A stretch of 64,000 bases of DNA from Haloarcula salinisoli (GCF_019599405.1 NZ_RKLQ01000002.1:1121677-1185676); one strand, 5' to 3'; numbered from the stretch's first letter, positions 25,540-34,600 are shown. Notes: a model not told the origin generated them from the letters alone. Made by a program: numbers and translations.

Positions 25540-25742
25540 TCATGCCGGCATTAGACGGTCGTGGTATCGAGTCCGAGGTAAGGATACGCACCCTTCGCGG
25601 GGGTAGATGAAGCCCGCTATCTCGGTCGGGGGCCGAACTGGCTCGGCCCACAACCCCACCGCCTACGAATGGGGAACCTCCCGCCGTGGTCTGCCCGGTC
25701 CGTGACCGGGAACCCTACGGCTTTAGCCGTGGGAGGATGTCA
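25540..25742 (+). mobile_element. Orphan right end of an IS200/IS605 (TnpB) element, possible omega-RNA remnant
   Basis: A structured noncoding stretch ends in hairpin CCGGTC-CGT-GACCGG (25695-25709), then CCCTACGGC-TTTA-GCCGTGGG (about 25713-25733) and GAGGATGTCA. This terminal hairpin followed by GGATGTCA is the hallmark of the right end of IS200/IS605-group TnpB elements, whose 3' region is transcribed as the guide-bearing omega-RNA. No tnpA or tnpB gene or recognisable fragment is present. The last three bases, TCA, are the complement of the stop codon of the malic enzyme gene on the other strand. The left limit at 25540 is a guess. Confidence 0.6.
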
Positions 25743-27995
25743 GTCCTGCTGTGCGTCCACGACAGCGACGCCTGCCAGATTGACGATATCTTTCACTTCG
25801 TCGCCGCGCTGGAGGACGTGGACCGGCTTGTCCATTCCGACGAGCATCGGGCCGATAGCCTCCGCGCCGCCCAGCCGCTGGAGGAGTTTGTAGCCGATGT
25901 TGCCCGCTTCGAGGTTCGGGAAGACGAGCACGTTCGCGGGGTCGTCGAGTTCGGAGAACTCGTAGGTACCCGTGAGGATGTCCTCGACTACGGCTGTGTC
26001 GGCCTGCATCTCCCCGTCGACGGGGAAGTCGACGCGGTCGTCGGCCTGCAAGTCGGCGACGGCATCCCGGGGCTTCTGGGTGCCGGCGTTGTCGACGCTG
26101 CCGAAGTTCGAATAGGAGAGCATCGCGGCGCGGGGCTCGACGTTGAACCGGCGGGCCAGGTCGGCGGTATGGCGGGTCACCTCCGCCAGCACGTCGGCGT
26201 CGGGGTTCTGGTTGACGGTGGTGTCGGCACAGAAGACGACCTGGTTCTTGAACGTCAACATGTAGACGCCGGCGGCGTAGTCGGCGTCCTCGGCGGTGCC
26301 GATGACCTGCAGCGGCGGGCGCAGCGCCCGCGGGTAGTGGTGGGTCAGCCCCGTCAGCATCGCGTCGGCGTCGCCCATCTCCACCATGACGCTGCCCAGG
26401 TAGTTCCCGTTCCGACACAGCTCTGCGGCCTCGCGGCGGGTGACGCCCTTGCGCTGGCGCAGTTCGTACAGCCGGTCGGCGTAGGCGTCGATGTCGGCCG
26501 TCTCCGGGTCCACGACGACTGGGTCGAACTCCAGGCCGAACCGACGGCGGGTCGCCTCAATCTTCTCTGCGTCGCCCAGCAGGACCGGTTCGGCGATGCC
26601 CTGCTCGACGAGCTGGTAGGCGGCTCGGATCATCTTCTCGTCGTCGCCCTCGCCCAGCACCACGCGCTTGGGGTCGCTCTTTGCCTTGTTGAGGACGACG
26701 CGCATCATCTCGCGCGATTTCCCCAGCCGGGCCTCCAGCTGCTCGACGTAGGCGTCGGTGTCGAGCTCCGTGCGTGCACAGCCGCTGTCCATCGCAGCCT
26801 GTGCGACGGCGGGGGTCACCTCGAAGAGGACCCGCGGGTCCAGCGGCTTCGGGATGATGTACTCGGGGCCGAACTGCAGCGGCTGGTCGCCGTAGGCCTT
26901 GACGACAGCGTCGGGCACGTCCTTGCGCGCCAGCTCGGCCAGCGCTTCGGCGGCGGCGACTTTCATCGCCTCGTTGATCTCCGTCGCGCGCACGTCAAGC
27001 GCACCGCGGAAGATGAAGGGGAACCCGAGCACGTTGTTGACCTGGTTCGGGTAGTCCGACCGGCCAGTCGCCATGATGACCGTATCGTCGCGGGCGTGTT
27101 TGGCCGTCTCGTAGTCGATTTCGGGGTCCGGATTGGCCATCGCGAAGATGATGGGGTCCGCGGCCATCGACTGGACCATCGCCTCGTCGACGATGCCGCC
27201 GACGGAGAGCCCGACGAACACGTCCGCACCGTCCATCGCGTCGGCCAGGTCGCCCTCCGGGACGTCGCGGGCGAAGGCCGATTTGAACTCGTTGAGGTCT
27301 TCTTGGTCGGCCCGGTCGGCCGTGATGACACCCGAGGAGTCACACATCGTGATGTTCTCCCGCTTTGCGCCCAGCGAGACGTAGAACTCCGCCGTCGCGA
27401 TAGCGCTGGCGCCCGCGCCGGAGAAGACGATATCGAGGTCGGAAAGGTCCTTGCCCGCGATGTCGGCGGCGTTGACCAGGGCCGCCCCGGAGATGATGGC
27501 GGTACCGTGCTGGTCGTCGTGGAACACGGGGATGTCCATCGTCTCCCGGAGCCGGCGCTCCACCTCGAAACACTCCGGCGCGGCGATATCTTCGAGATTG
27601 ATGCCGCCGAAGGTCGGCTCCATCGCCTTGATGGCGTTGACCATCACGTCCACGTCTTCGTCGGTGTCGAGTTCGATGTCGAAGACGTCGATGTCGGCGA
27701 AGCGCTTGAACAGCACGCCCTTGCCCTCCATCACCGGCTTCGACGCTTCCGGGCCGATGTCACCGAGCCCGAGCACGGCCGTCCCGTCGGAGACCACGCC
27801 GACGAGATTCCCCTTGGCGGTGTACCGGAATGCCTTCTCGCTGTCGGTGGCGATCTCCTCGCAGGGGGCGGCCACGCCGGGCGAGTACGCCAGCGAGAGG
27901 TCCCGCTGGGTGTTGGTCGGTTTGGTCGTCGCTATCTCTATCTTCCCGGGCGGGTCCTGGCTGTGATACTCCAGTGCGTCCTCGTCGAGTCCCAT
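25740..27995 (-). CDS. maeB: NADP-type malic enzyme with C-terminal phosphotransacetylase-like domain
   Basis: Oxidatively decarboxylates malate to pyruvate and supplies NAD(P)H. The 751-residue protein has an N-terminal malic domain ([27 protein letters not shown]), a Rossmann NAD(P) domain ([25 protein letters not shown]) up to about residue 425, and a PTA_PTB domain to the end. In MaeB-type hybrids the latter is regulatory, usually sensing acetyl-CoA, rather than catalytic. TATAAA complement at 28019-28024, about 26 nt before the ATG, gives a leaderless mRNA. Its TGA stop lies exactly at the end of the orphan IS right end, so the insertion may have set the C terminus. Confidence 0.94.
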   Translation of the reverse strand: MGLDEDALEYHSQDPPGKIEIATTKPTNTQRDLSLAYSPGVAAPCEEIATDSEKAFRYTAKGNLVGVVSDGTAVLGLGDIGPEASKPVMEGKGVLFKRFADIDVFDIELDTDEDVDVMVNAIKAMEPTFGGINLEDIAAPECFEVERRLRETMDIPVFHDDQHGTAIISGAALVNAADIAGKDLSDLDIVFSGAGASAIATAEFYVSLGAKRENITMCDSSGVITADRADQEDLNEFKSAFARDVPEGDLADAMDGADVFVGLSVGGIVDEAMVQSMAADPIIFAMANPDPEIDYETAKHARDDTVIMATGRSDYPNQVNNVLGFPFIFRGALDVRATEINEAMKVAAAEALAELARKDVPDAVVKAYGDQPLQFGPEYIIPKPLDPRVLFEVTPAVAQAAMDSGCARTELDTDAYVEQLEARLGKSREMMRVVLNKAKSDPKRVVLGEGDDEKMIRAAYQLVEQGIAEPVLLGDAEKIEATRRRFGLEFDPVVVDPETADIDAYADRLYELRQRKGVTRREAAELCRNGNYLGSVMVEMGDADAMLTGLTHHYPRALRPPLQVIGTAEDADYAAGVYMLTFKNQVVFCADTTVNQNPDADVLAEVTRHTADLARRFNVEPRAAMLSYSNFGSVDNAGTQKPRDAVADLQADDRVDFPVDGEMQADTAVVEDILTGTYEFSELDDPANVLVFPNLEAGNIGYKLLQRLGGAEAIGPMLVGMDKPVHVLQRGDEVKDIVNLAGVAVVDAQQD

Positions 27996-28113
27996 AGGGA
28001 ATGCCAGTCAGGCGACGGTATAAATGTACGCTGGGCCATGGGCGGTGTCGTCGGCTGGCTCCCCGCGAGCGCAAAGAGCGATTCCTAAGTACGTCGAGTC
28101 CTCAGTGGCAACT

Positions 28114-28614
28114 ATGACCACCCGTTTCCGCCAGTTGCTCACGGCGACGACGGCGCTGACCTTCGGTCTCATCCTGCTCGGGGTGTACACCGGGGCCATC
28201 GGCGCCGGCCTGACCTGTGGCGCGCGCTGGCCGCTGTGTGACGGCTGGATGGGTCTGTTCCCGGCCAACTGGGCGAGCTTCGTCGAGTGGTTCCACCGAC
28301 TGGTCGCGATGATTACCGGCTTCGCCATCATCGGCTCGACCGTCGCCGCCTGGCGCGGTGACTACTCCTCGCGCATCAAGTACGCCACCGCGGTCGCCAC
28401 CGTGGTGCTGCCGGTCCAGATATTCCTCGGTGCGAACACCATCGTCAACTTCGGCGCCCTCGCACAGGTGCTCCACCACACCGCCGCGCTGGCAATCCTG
28501 ACCGCGATGGTCGCCGCGACCGCGTGGTCGTTCGACGCGCCCGCGACCACTGCCACTGCCGACACGGCTGCCGAGTCGGGAACTGATACCGACGCGACGC
28601 CGAGTTCGGACTGA
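28114..28614 (+). CDS. ctaA: Haem A synthase, one-domain CtaA/COX15 family
   Basis: Membrane enzyme that oxidises the haem O methyl to a formyl group for terminal oxidases. The 166-residue protein has four transmembrane helices with family motifs: GAIGAGLTCGARWPLCDGW in the first loop (a Cys pair), a conserved His in VEWFHRLVAM and His-His in QVLHHTAAL. Most bacterial CtaA proteins have eight helices in two repeats; this is a half-size form like those of some archaea, which probably dimerise. The Thr/Ala/Asp tail after residue 140 is non-conserved. ATG at 28114. Divergent from the malic enzyme gene. Confidence 0.87.
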   Translation: MTTRFRQLLTATTALTFGLILLGVYTGAIGAGLTCGARWPLCDGWMGLFPANWASFVEWFHRLVAMITGFAIIGSTVAAWRGDYSSRIKYATAVATVVLPVQIFLGANTIVNFGALAQVLHHTAALAILTAMVAATAWSFDAPATTATADTAAESGTDTDATPSSD

Positions 28615-28700
28615 GAACGCGGCTCCGCTGAAACTCACAGCATCTGAAAGGAATCGCGTGCTGAATACAGAGGGTGTGTGTATCAAAACTTCTTTTTCCT

Positions 28701-29090
28701 TCTACAGAAAATACAGAGGAAATGCCCTCCGATGAGACGTATAACTGGGTAGTTCACGCGATAGCTCCCGGTCTCACAGGTGTCTTCGTCATTTTCGTTA
28801 TCCTCTACGGGTTGATCATTGCCCAGCAATTACTACTTTCTTTCTTGGTCGCGCTGTTTGGAATCGCTGTGTATATCGCATGGATAGCCCTCAGCTCTAC
28901 AGAAAATACACGGGAAATGCCCTCCGATGAGACGTATAAATGGATAGTTCACGCGATAGCTCTCGGTCTCACAGGTGTCTTCGTCATTTTCGTCCTCTTC
29001 TACGGGTTGATCATTGCCCAGCAATTCCTACTTTCTTTCCTGATCGCACTGTTTGGACTCGCTTTGTATATCGCATGGGTAATCCTCAGC
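28701..29090 (+). repeat. Tandem 195-bp in-frame duplication
   Basis: Copy 1 is 28701-28895 and copy 2 is 28896-29090, both beginning TCTACAGAAAATACA and ending GCYCTCAGC or ATCCTCAGC. They are about 90 percent identical by eye and the period is exactly 65 codons. Each copy carries its own GAAATGCCCTCC start context (ATG at 28722 and 28917). Confidence 0.9.
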
Positions 29091-29093
29091 TAA
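28722..29093 (+). CDS. Duplicated small membrane protein (two 65-residue units)
   Basis: A 123-residue protein made of two nearly identical units, each opening MPSDETYxWxVHAIA and holding two membrane helices (GLTGVFVIFVxxYGLIIAQQ and LLLSFLxALFGxAxYIAW). The ancestral gene was probably a single unit ending in the final ILS-stop; loss of the first stop fused the copies. Many substitutions between copies are conservative, so both units may still be used, giving four helices. ATG at 28722 was preferred to an in-frame GTG at 28674. Codon use is less GC-rich than that of the neighbours, a sign of transfer. Function unknown. Confidence 0.6.
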   Translation: MPSDETYNWVVHAIAPGLTGVFVIFVILYGLIIAQQLLLSFLVALFGIAVYIAWIALSSTENTREMPSDETYKWIVHAIALGLTGVFVIFVLFYGLIIAQQFLLSFLIALFGLALYIAWVILS

Positions 29094-29190
29094 CCACCTT
29101 GCAAGATTCGCGCTGTGTATTCAGCACGACTGCTGAAAGATATCGTCGATTGAGGGTTTCGACGAGGTCAAATTCTCGCGTTCCGAGCCC

Positions 29191-30690
29191 TCACATGAAA
29201 TCGGAGAGGCCCGACTGCTGGTCGTCCTCGTCGGCGTCGTCGCTGTCGGGCGTCTCCGCTGTCCCGTCGTCCGTCTCTTCAGTTTCTGCGCCGCCCAGCG
29301 TCGCCTGGGCGTCGGCCTCGTCGTCGCCGGAGTCGGCGTCACCGTCGTCTTCGTCGCCTTCGTCACCCGCCCCGTTCGCGACGGCGCCCTCGAAGGCGCC
29401 CCCGGAGTGTTCGACGGCCGCTTCCTCCCGCAGTCGCTCGGCGTCCTCGACGACGGACTGGACCTTGTTCGTGGACTCGCCCGAGCCCGTGATGAAGGAG
29501 ACGTGGTCGGCCTCTAGCTCGTAGGTCGCGGCCATCGCCACGGTCAGTTCGCGGTTCTTGCAGTGGTGAGTCATCGTCGCGAGGAACGGCATAATCTCGC
29601 GGCGGGCCGTCCGCATGGAGACGCCGTCGGTGGCCGCTATCTTCTGGGCGACGTAGTCTCTGGTGTTGCGCGTCCCTTTCGAGCGACCGAGTTTCGACCA
29701 GTAGCTGGGCGGGCCATAGCGGGTCCACCCGCCCTTCTCCCCGTCGCGAGCGGCGGCCACCCCGGCCGTCATCGCGTCGCCCGCGTAGCGCCAGAAGGAG
29801 TAGTTCTGGGTCGCACGCACCCGCCCGAGCCAGCGGTCGGCGTCCGACAGCGAGCGGTAGGCCCGCGCGAGCTCCGCGCCTTCGTAATCCTTTGGCATGT
29901 TGTCCTCGATCCAGTTGATGAGGTCGTCGGGCGTCTCGTCGACGTCGTAACTGTCCTTCAGCGCCGTCTCGGCGTCGCCCTCCTTCAGCACGACATCGAG
30001 GTACTCGAAGATGCCCGAGGAGGTGTCCCGTTCGCCCGAGACGTAGTCGTCGGCCTCGATGCGGTCTCTGCCCTCGGCTGTCGCCTGGAGGTCCTTGATA
30101 GCTCCCCGTAGGTCGCCGCTGTTCTGCTCGGCGATGTCCTCGATGGCTGCGTCGGTGTACTCGATGCTCTCTTTCCGGCAGATGTCACGCAGGACCGGCA
30201 CGATAGAGCGTTTCTGGACCGGGGAGAACTCGATGTCCTGACAGCTGTTCCGGAGGCTGTTCGACATCTCGTAGTACTCGTTGGCGATGAGTATCATCGG
30301 CTGGCCGGCCTCCTTGACCAGCGACCCGATGGCACGCGCGCCGCCGCGGTCCGAGTTGCCGTGGATGTTGTCGGCCTCGTCCATGATGACCAGCCGGCGA
30401 CCCGCCCCGCCGGCAGTGAGGGTGCCCGACTTGGCGGCCTCGCCGGCCACCTGATTGATGACGTCTTTCGTCCGGGTGTCACTGGCGTTGAGTTCGATGG
30501 TCGGCCAGCCCATGTCGCCGGCGAGCGCGTGTGCCGCGGAGGTCTTGCCCACGCCGGGCGTGCCATGGAGGATGACGGCTTCGCGGTGGTCGTCCCACGT
30601 GTCGGCCCACTCTTTCAGGCTGTCGCGGGCCTTGTTGTTCCCCCGTACCTCCGAGAGCGTGCTCGGGCGGTACTTCTCGGTCCAGTCCAT
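29191..30690 (-). CDS. rfcL: Replication factor C large subunit
   Basis: AAA+ subunit of the clamp loader that opens PCNA at primer ends. The 499-residue protein has Walker A HGTPGVGKT (residues 42-50), Walker B IMDEADN (102-108), the sensor and C-terminal collar region with the archaeal RFC-L block RRYGPPSYWSKLG-like sequence near 320, and a long acidic tail (about 425-490). It ends in QQSGLSDFM, a likely PCNA-interacting (PIP) motif. ATG at 30690 begins the conserved MDWTEKYRPSTLSEV; upstream in-frame codons were rejected. It lies downstream of a VapBC-like pair on the same strand. Confidence 0.95.
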   Translation of the reverse strand: MDWTEKYRPSTLSEVRGNNKARDSLKEWADTWDDHREAVILHGTPGVGKTSAAHALAGDMGWPTIELNASDTRTKDVINQVAGEAAKSGTLTAGGAGRRLVIMDEADNIHGNSDRGGARAIGSLVKEAGQPMILIANEYYEMSNSLRNSCQDIEFSPVQKRSIVPVLRDICRKESIEYTDAAIEDIAEQNSGDLRGAIKDLQATAEGRDRIEADDYVSGERDTSSGIFEYLDVVLKEGDAETALKDSYDVDETPDDLINWIEDNMPKDYEGAELARAYRSLSDADRWLGRVRATQNYSFWRYAGDAMTAGVAAARDGEKGGWTRYGPPSYWSKLGRSKGTRNTRDYVAQKIAATDGVSMRTARREIMPFLATMTHHCKNRELTVAMAATYELEADHVSFITGSGESTNKVQSVVEDAERLREEAAVEHSGGAFEGAVANGAGDEGDEDDGDADSGDDEADAQATLGGAETEETDDGTAETPDSDDADEDDQQSGLSDFM

Positions 30691-30733
30691 TGGTCCGTGG
30701 TTGGCGCGAGGGTCGTTTAGGGGTTGCGGAGCG

Positions 30734-31105
30734 TCACTCGTCGGCCGAGCGCAAATCCAGCCGCTTCGCGAATCCATTGTACGTGCCGTCGCTGGAGACG
30801 ATGGTGTCGCCGTCGGACTCGACGAGGTGGAGCGCGTCGAACGGTGTGAACCCGTGGTCGTCGACGTACGTCGCCGCTGCGACCACTGTGTCCACGTCGC
30901 CGCGAACATCGAGGAGTTTTGCGGCGTTCGTGACGACTCGTTCGGTATCGCGGTCTTCCCGGTAGGCGACCATCAGGAGTTCGATGAGGGTAAACTGGGA
31001 CGTCCAGAGTTCGTCTTCGTGGTCCCGATACACCGTTTCGGCCGCCTCGCCGAGCCAGTCCTCGTCCTTGATGAGCGCGAGGAGAAAATCCGTTTCGGCG
31101 TACAT
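30734..31105 (-). CDS. vapC: PIN-domain toxin (VapC-like ribonuclease)
   Basis: A 123-residue PIN nuclease. The four acidic active-site positions are visible: Asp6 (MYAETDFLLALI), Glu42 (TLIELLMVAY), Asp90 (TPFDALHL) and Asp106 (VSSDGTY). VapC toxins cleave tRNA or rRNA when freed from their antitoxin. The start abuts the stop of the upstream AbrB-type gene with no gap, the usual antitoxin-toxin order, so the two are co-translated. The catalytic set is complete, which argues for an active toxin. Confidence 0.9.
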   Translation of the reverse strand: MYAETDFLLALIKDEDWLGEAAETVYRDHEDELWTSQFTLIELLMVAYREDRDTERVVTNAAKLLDVRGDVDTVVAAATYVDDHGFTPFDALHLVESDGDTIVSSDGTYNGFAKRLDLRSADE

Positions 31106-31336
31106 TCAGCGCCCGGCCTCGTCCAGTGACGCGTCGCGGGCCTGGTCTCGAAGTTCGTCCACGGTCTTGTCCACGTCAGCGAACTCCGCTCGGAGTGCTT
31201 CGAGGGGGTCGTCGGCGACCGGAATCAGCTTGATGCCGTCCTGAACGTCGACGACGTGATAGCTGTCGCCGTACCGCTCTCGAATCTCCTTCGGAAGCGT
31301 AAGCCGTCCCCGGTCGTCGAGCGTCGCATCGGACAT
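31106..31336 (-). CDS. vapB: AbrB/MazE-fold antitoxin (VapB-like)
   Basis: A 76-residue protein with an N-terminal swapped-hairpin AbrB domain (LDDRGRLTLPKEIRERYGDSYHVVDVQDGIKLIPV) that binds DNA and represses its own operon, and an acidic C-terminal helix (ALRAEFADVDKTVDELRDQARDAS) that should wrap the PIN toxin. Encoded directly upstream of the toxin. Autoregulation and neutralisation are family knowledge. Confidence 0.88.
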   Translation of the reverse strand: MSDATLDDRGRLTLPKEIRERYGDSYHVVDVQDGIKLIPVADDPLEALRAEFADVDKTVDELRDQARDASLDEAGR

Positions 31337-31494
31337 ACGCGTTCCTACGATGGGTATCCTGAAAAGATTTCCCCGGAATCTTCACTCTACCCATCAGTGA
31401 CACCTCGTACTTTCGGAATCGCGTGTCGAGTAGCTGTCTGGGGGCTGCAGAGCGACGGCAAGAGTTCTTGTCGGATAGCGCGCCCAGACCGCCC

Positions 31495-32064
31495 GTGACA
31501 CCTCGCCGCGTCCCCCAGTCGAGCGACCGCGCGCTCTCGCCCGTCGTCGGCGTCGTCCTGCTCGTCGGCATCACGCTCCTGCTCGCCGCCACCGTGTCGG
31601 TCACCGCGCTCGGATTCACCGACGAACTGACCGGGACCGCTCCGACCGTCTCCCAGTCCAGCGGGACCTACGACCGTTACGCCAGCGGTGGCGGGCGCTA
31701 CACTGAACAGGTCGTCCGTATCACGCACGAGGGTGGGGACACGCTCACCGTGACTGACATCGCTATCGTCGTCGACGCGAGCGACGCCTGCGGGAAGACC
31801 GGCCGGCTGGTGAACCTCCCGGCGGAGGGCGACGACCCGCGACCCGCCAGCAAATACGTCCGCGGCGACGACATCTTCGACAACTCGGCGAACTCGGTGG
31901 AGGGCCCCATCGGCACCGACGACGGCGAGTGGTCGGCTGGCGAGACCGCCCAGTTCCGCCTGGCGATACGGGCCTGTCGCGTCGACGACGGCGACCGTCT
32001 CGTCGTCCGCATCGTCCACACGCCCACGGACGCCGTCGTCGTCGACCAGCCCATCAGGGCGTGA
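31495..32064 (+). CDS. Type IV pilin-like protein (archaeal pilin N-terminal domain)
   Basis: About 189 residues. The N terminus has the archaeal pilin motif: a short positively charged leader, RALSPVVGVVLLVGITLLLAATVSV, matching the class III signal cut by a prepilin peptidase before the hydrophobic helix. The rest is a beta-rich acidic head (EQVVRITHEGGDTLTVTDIAIVVDA... AQFRLAIRACRVDDGDRLVVRIVHTP) with two cysteines. It is probably a minor pilin or surface protein; no pilus assembly ATPase is nearby. GTG at 31495 gives a short leader; an upstream in-frame ATG at 31423 is less likely. Confidence 0.82.
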   Translation: MTPRRVPQSSDRALSPVVGVVLLVGITLLLAATVSVTALGFTDELTGTAPTVSQSSGTYDRYASGGGRYTEQVVRITHEGGDTLTVTDIAIVVDASDACGKTGRLVNLPAEGDDPRPASKYVRGDDIFDNSANSVEGPIGTDDGEWSAGETAQFRLAIRACRVDDGDRLVVRIVHTPTDAVVVDQPIRA

Positions 32065-32124
32065 ACCGCTGGCTCCGCCCCTGCTCCGGTACGCTTTTGT
32101 CCGCGACTGCCCTCCCGTCAGCTA

Positions 32125-32832
32125 ATGGTACGGGGTGTCCGCGACGAGCTCGCCGAGAAGATAGCCGGCGAGGTCGCACTCAGCGACGACCCGGGGGCGA
32201 CACTCCGGAAGTGGCGGACGGACTTCGACGTCGCCCAGACCGAACTCGCCGGGCGGCTGGACGTCTCGCCGTCGGTCGTCTCGGACTACGAGAGCGGCCG
32301 CCGCGACAACCCCGGCATCGGCGTCGTCCGGCGGCTCGTCGCCGCCTTACTCGACATCGACGAGGACCGCGGCGGCGACCACATCCGCCAGTACGCCCGC
32401 GTCCTCTCCTCGGGCTTCGACAGCGACGTTGTCCACGACCTCAGGGAGTATCCGGCGACCGTCGGCGTCGACCGGGTGTACGACGCCATCGACGCCGAGG
32501 AACTCCACCGCGGCGGAGCCGACACCGTCGCCGGCCACACCGTCATCAACTCCCTGGCCGCCATCACCCGGCTCTCCTCGGACCAGTTCCACCAGCTCTA
32601 CGGCCAGTCGACCAACCGGGCCCTGGTGTTTACAGGCGTCACCCGCGGCGAGTCGCCGTTGGTGGCGATGCGGGTCCTCTCGCCGACGCCCAGCGCCGTC
32701 GTCCTGCACGGCCTCGACAGCGACGACATCTGGGAACACGCCCCGGATCTGGCCCGCATCGACGACGTCTCGCTGGCCGTCACCGACGCCGACCTGGAGA
32801 CGGTGCTTTCCGGGCTCCGTGGGCTGCCCTGA
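32125..32832 (+). CDS. XRE-type helix-turn-helix transcriptional regulator
   Basis: The 235-residue protein has an N-terminal lambda-repressor HTH (about residues 28-80: LRKWRTDFDVAQTELAGRLDVSPSVVSDYESGRR) followed by a larger alpha/beta C-terminal domain (about 95-235) with TVAGHTVINSLAAI and ALVFTGVTRGESPLVAMRVLSPTPSAVVLHG. This arrangement matches archaeal HTH regulators with a ligand-binding-like C-terminal domain. Its target is unknown; it lies 304 bp from the convergent HMG-CoA synthase gene with repeat element C between. A TTTTGT box about 28 nt before the ATG fits a leaderless start. Confidence 0.85.
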   Translation: MVRGVRDELAEKIAGEVALSDDPGATLRKWRTDFDVAQTELAGRLDVSPSVVSDYESGRRDNPGIGVVRRLVAALLDIDEDRGGDHIRQYARVLSSGFDSDVVHDLREYPATVGVDRVYDAIDAEELHRGGADTVAGHTVINSLAAITRLSSDQFHQLYGQSTNRALVFTGVTRGESPLVAMRVLSPTPSAVVLHGLDSDDIWEHAPDLARIDDVSLAVTDADLETVLSGLRGLP

Positions 32833-32884
32833 AAAACAGTCGCGAGAGCGCGTTTGGAAGTGTTTAGCAGCGGTTTGTTCTGAG

Positions 32885-33094
32885 AGCCAGAAAGCCCCGA
32901 CGGGCTACACTCGGGGGGCTCGCTGCGCTCCTCAGCCTTCGGCCTGCGGTGCTTGCTTCGCCCGCCTTCGTGTAGCAAGCGAGGTCGGCTCCGCCGACCT
33001 CGTTAAACGTGGCGGCGTAGCCGCCACGCAGCCGCCCCTTTCTGGCTGTTCGCTAGGTGGTTTAGTGCAGTTGCTAGCGGAGCTTTTTGGCTGT
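32885..33094. repeat. Hairpin-cassette repeat element C
   Basis: Begins with AGCCAGAAAGCCCC (32885-32898) and ends with two terminal motifs, CCCCTTTCTGGCTGTTCGC (about 33034-33052) and the degenerate GCGGAGCTTTTTGGCTGT (33077-33094), whose cores are 45 bp apart exactly as in element A. Inside are perfect hairpins CGAGGTCGGC-TCC-GCCGACCTCG (32980-33002) and CGTGGCGGC-GTA-GCCGCCACG (33008-33028). It fills the space between the converging HTH and HMG-CoA synthase genes. Confidence 0.85.
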
Positions 33095-33136
33095 CACGAG
33101 TCCTGTTCTCGTCACGAGAGACAGCTCAAAACCGGA

Positions 33137-34474
33137 CTACTCCACGTACTTGTACGTCCGCTCGCCCATCCGCCCCCAGCCGTCGAAGACGAACTCCTCG
33201 CTGGGGTCGGTGAAGGCCTCGGCGTCGGCCTCGGTGTCGTGGTTGTGGACGTCGTGAATCTGCTCGTACTCTTCGAAAGACATCTCGTAGCGGGTCCGAA
33301 TCTGTTCGTCGATGTTGAGCTGGGCGATTTCGTCCTCCCAGCCCTCGACCACTTTCTCGGCGTGGACTTCGGCCTGGGCGCCGGAGCCGTAGGAGGCCAC
33401 CAGCAGCTCCGTGCCGTCGAGGTCGCGACCGTTCTCGCGGGCGTGTTTCAGCCCGGCGGCGCGGGCGATGTGGACCGACCCGGTGTACCAGTTCCCGACG
33501 TGTCGGGATATCTCGAGTGTCGGGTCGATGGTCTCGCCGTACCACGCCTGGTAGCGTTCGGTCTCGGTCAGCGAGTCGGTGTACTCACGGATGGCCTCGT
33601 AGAACTCGTCGTCGCTGTCGAAGGCTTCGGGGACCGGCTGGTAGCCGATCTCCTCGGCGAGTTCGTCCTCGATTTCCGTGTCGCGGATGATGTGCCGGTA
33701 GCCCAGCGCGGCGGCCTTCCGGACCATCCCTGGGAACGGGGTGTGAAACGGGATGAGCGGGTAGTCCTCGGGGTGGATGTCGCCGGAGACCGAGGCGAAG
33801 TCGTCGAGCGCCTCGCGCATCCGCGCCAGGTAGACGTTTACCGACCGTTTCCCGTCGACGGAGGGGAACTGCTGGTTCGGTTTGAGGAAGTCCGTCTCGT
33901 CGGCGCTGCCAAAGCCCTGCTCGGGCGAGAGTTCCAGGAGGTCGGGGTCCTCGGCGACCAGCATCGCCACGGCCCCGGCACCCTGGGTGGCCTCGCCGGG
34001 GTCGTCGCGGGCATACAGTGCCGTGTCGGTGGCGATGACGATGGCCGCGCGGCCACGGTGCCGGTCGGCGCGAATCCAGTTGTACGCGTCGTCTAAGCTC
34101 TGGGTGCCCGAGATACAGGCGAACTTCCGCTCGCCCTTGTTGGCGTGGTGGAAGTCGCCGTCGTACACCTTCTCCAGACAGCCCGCGACGTAGGTGGAGA
34201 CGGGCTTGGAGTTGTCGAAAGAGGACTCCGTCGCCACGTCGATGCGGCCGATATCCTCGGGTTCGAGGCCCTTGCGGTCCATCAGTCGGTGGGCGGCGTT
34301 GGCCGCCATCGTCACGATGTCCTCGTGGACATCTGGGAACGACGAGGCGTGCAGGCCCAGCCCTTTCGTGTACTTACCGGGGTCGTCGCCCTGTGCGGGC
34401 GCGAACGTCTCCGCGAGGTCCAGTTTCAGCTTTCCTGTCCAGATCTCCATCGCGTCGATGCCGACTGCAGTCAT
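33137..34474 (-). CDS. hmgB: Hydroxymethylglutaryl-CoA synthase
   Basis: Condenses acetyl-CoA with acetoacetyl-CoA to HMG-CoA, the mevalonate-pathway step that feeds archaeal isoprenoid lipid synthesis. The 445-residue protein is of the eukaryote-like long form. The catalytic triad is visible: Glu83 (ATESSFD), nucleophile Cys120 (FACISGTQ) and His244 (IPFHTPFPGM). ATG at 34474 is supported by TTTATA at about 34496-34501, 26 nt upstream; an in-frame upstream ATG lies past this box. Monocistronic and convergent with the HTH regulator. Confidence 0.95.
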   Translation of the reverse strand: MTAVGIDAMEIWTGKLKLDLAETFAPAQGDDPGKYTKGLGLHASSFPDVHEDIVTMAANAAHRLMDRKGLEPEDIGRIDVATESSFDNSKPVSTYVAGCLEKVYDGDFHHANKGERKFACISGTQSLDDAYNWIRADRHRGRAAIVIATDTALYARDDPGEATQGAGAVAMLVAEDPDLLELSPEQGFGSADETDFLKPNQQFPSVDGKRSVNVYLARMREALDDFASVSGDIHPEDYPLIPFHTPFPGMVRKAAALGYRHIIRDTEIEDELAEEIGYQPVPEAFDSDDEFYEAIREYTDSLTETERYQAWYGETIDPTLEISRHVGNWYTGSVHIARAAGLKHARENGRDLDGTELLVASYGSGAQAEVHAEKVVEGWEDEIAQLNIDEQIRTRYEMSFEEYEQIHDVHNHDTEADAEAFTDPSEEFVFDGWGRMGERTYKYVE

Positions 34475-34600
34475 TGCCGGAAGGTCAGCGTGTACGTATA
34501 AATGGCTGTCGACCACTAGTTCGACGATTGTGGTATCGTACTGCGAGCTAGTCGCACCTCGGCGCTTGCCAGCCTTAATTTTCAGCCATTCTGAACATTA

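Larger units (their letters stand above)
28657..29128. mobile_element. AT-richer insert with 13-bp inverted ends and 195-bp internal duplication
   Basis: CGTGCTGAATACA at 28657-28669 is repeated inverted as TGTATTCAGCACG at 29116-29128. The flanks carry the near-direct repeat CTGAAAGGAATCG (28644-28656) and CTGAAAGATATCG (29133-29145), which could be an aged target duplication. The DNA between is clearly richer in A and T than its neighbours and encodes one small membrane protein. No transposase is present, so it would be non-autonomous. Mobility is inferred. Confidence 0.45.

Noticed and set aside
32429-34096. Open frames that start in repeat elements and carry SQKAP-type peptides, also upstream of pdxS, DUF92 and the UppS-like gene.
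   Set aside because: The peptide is just a translation of the AGCCAGAAAGCCCC terminus. The true starts lie downstream, supported by TATA-like boxes and family alignment.
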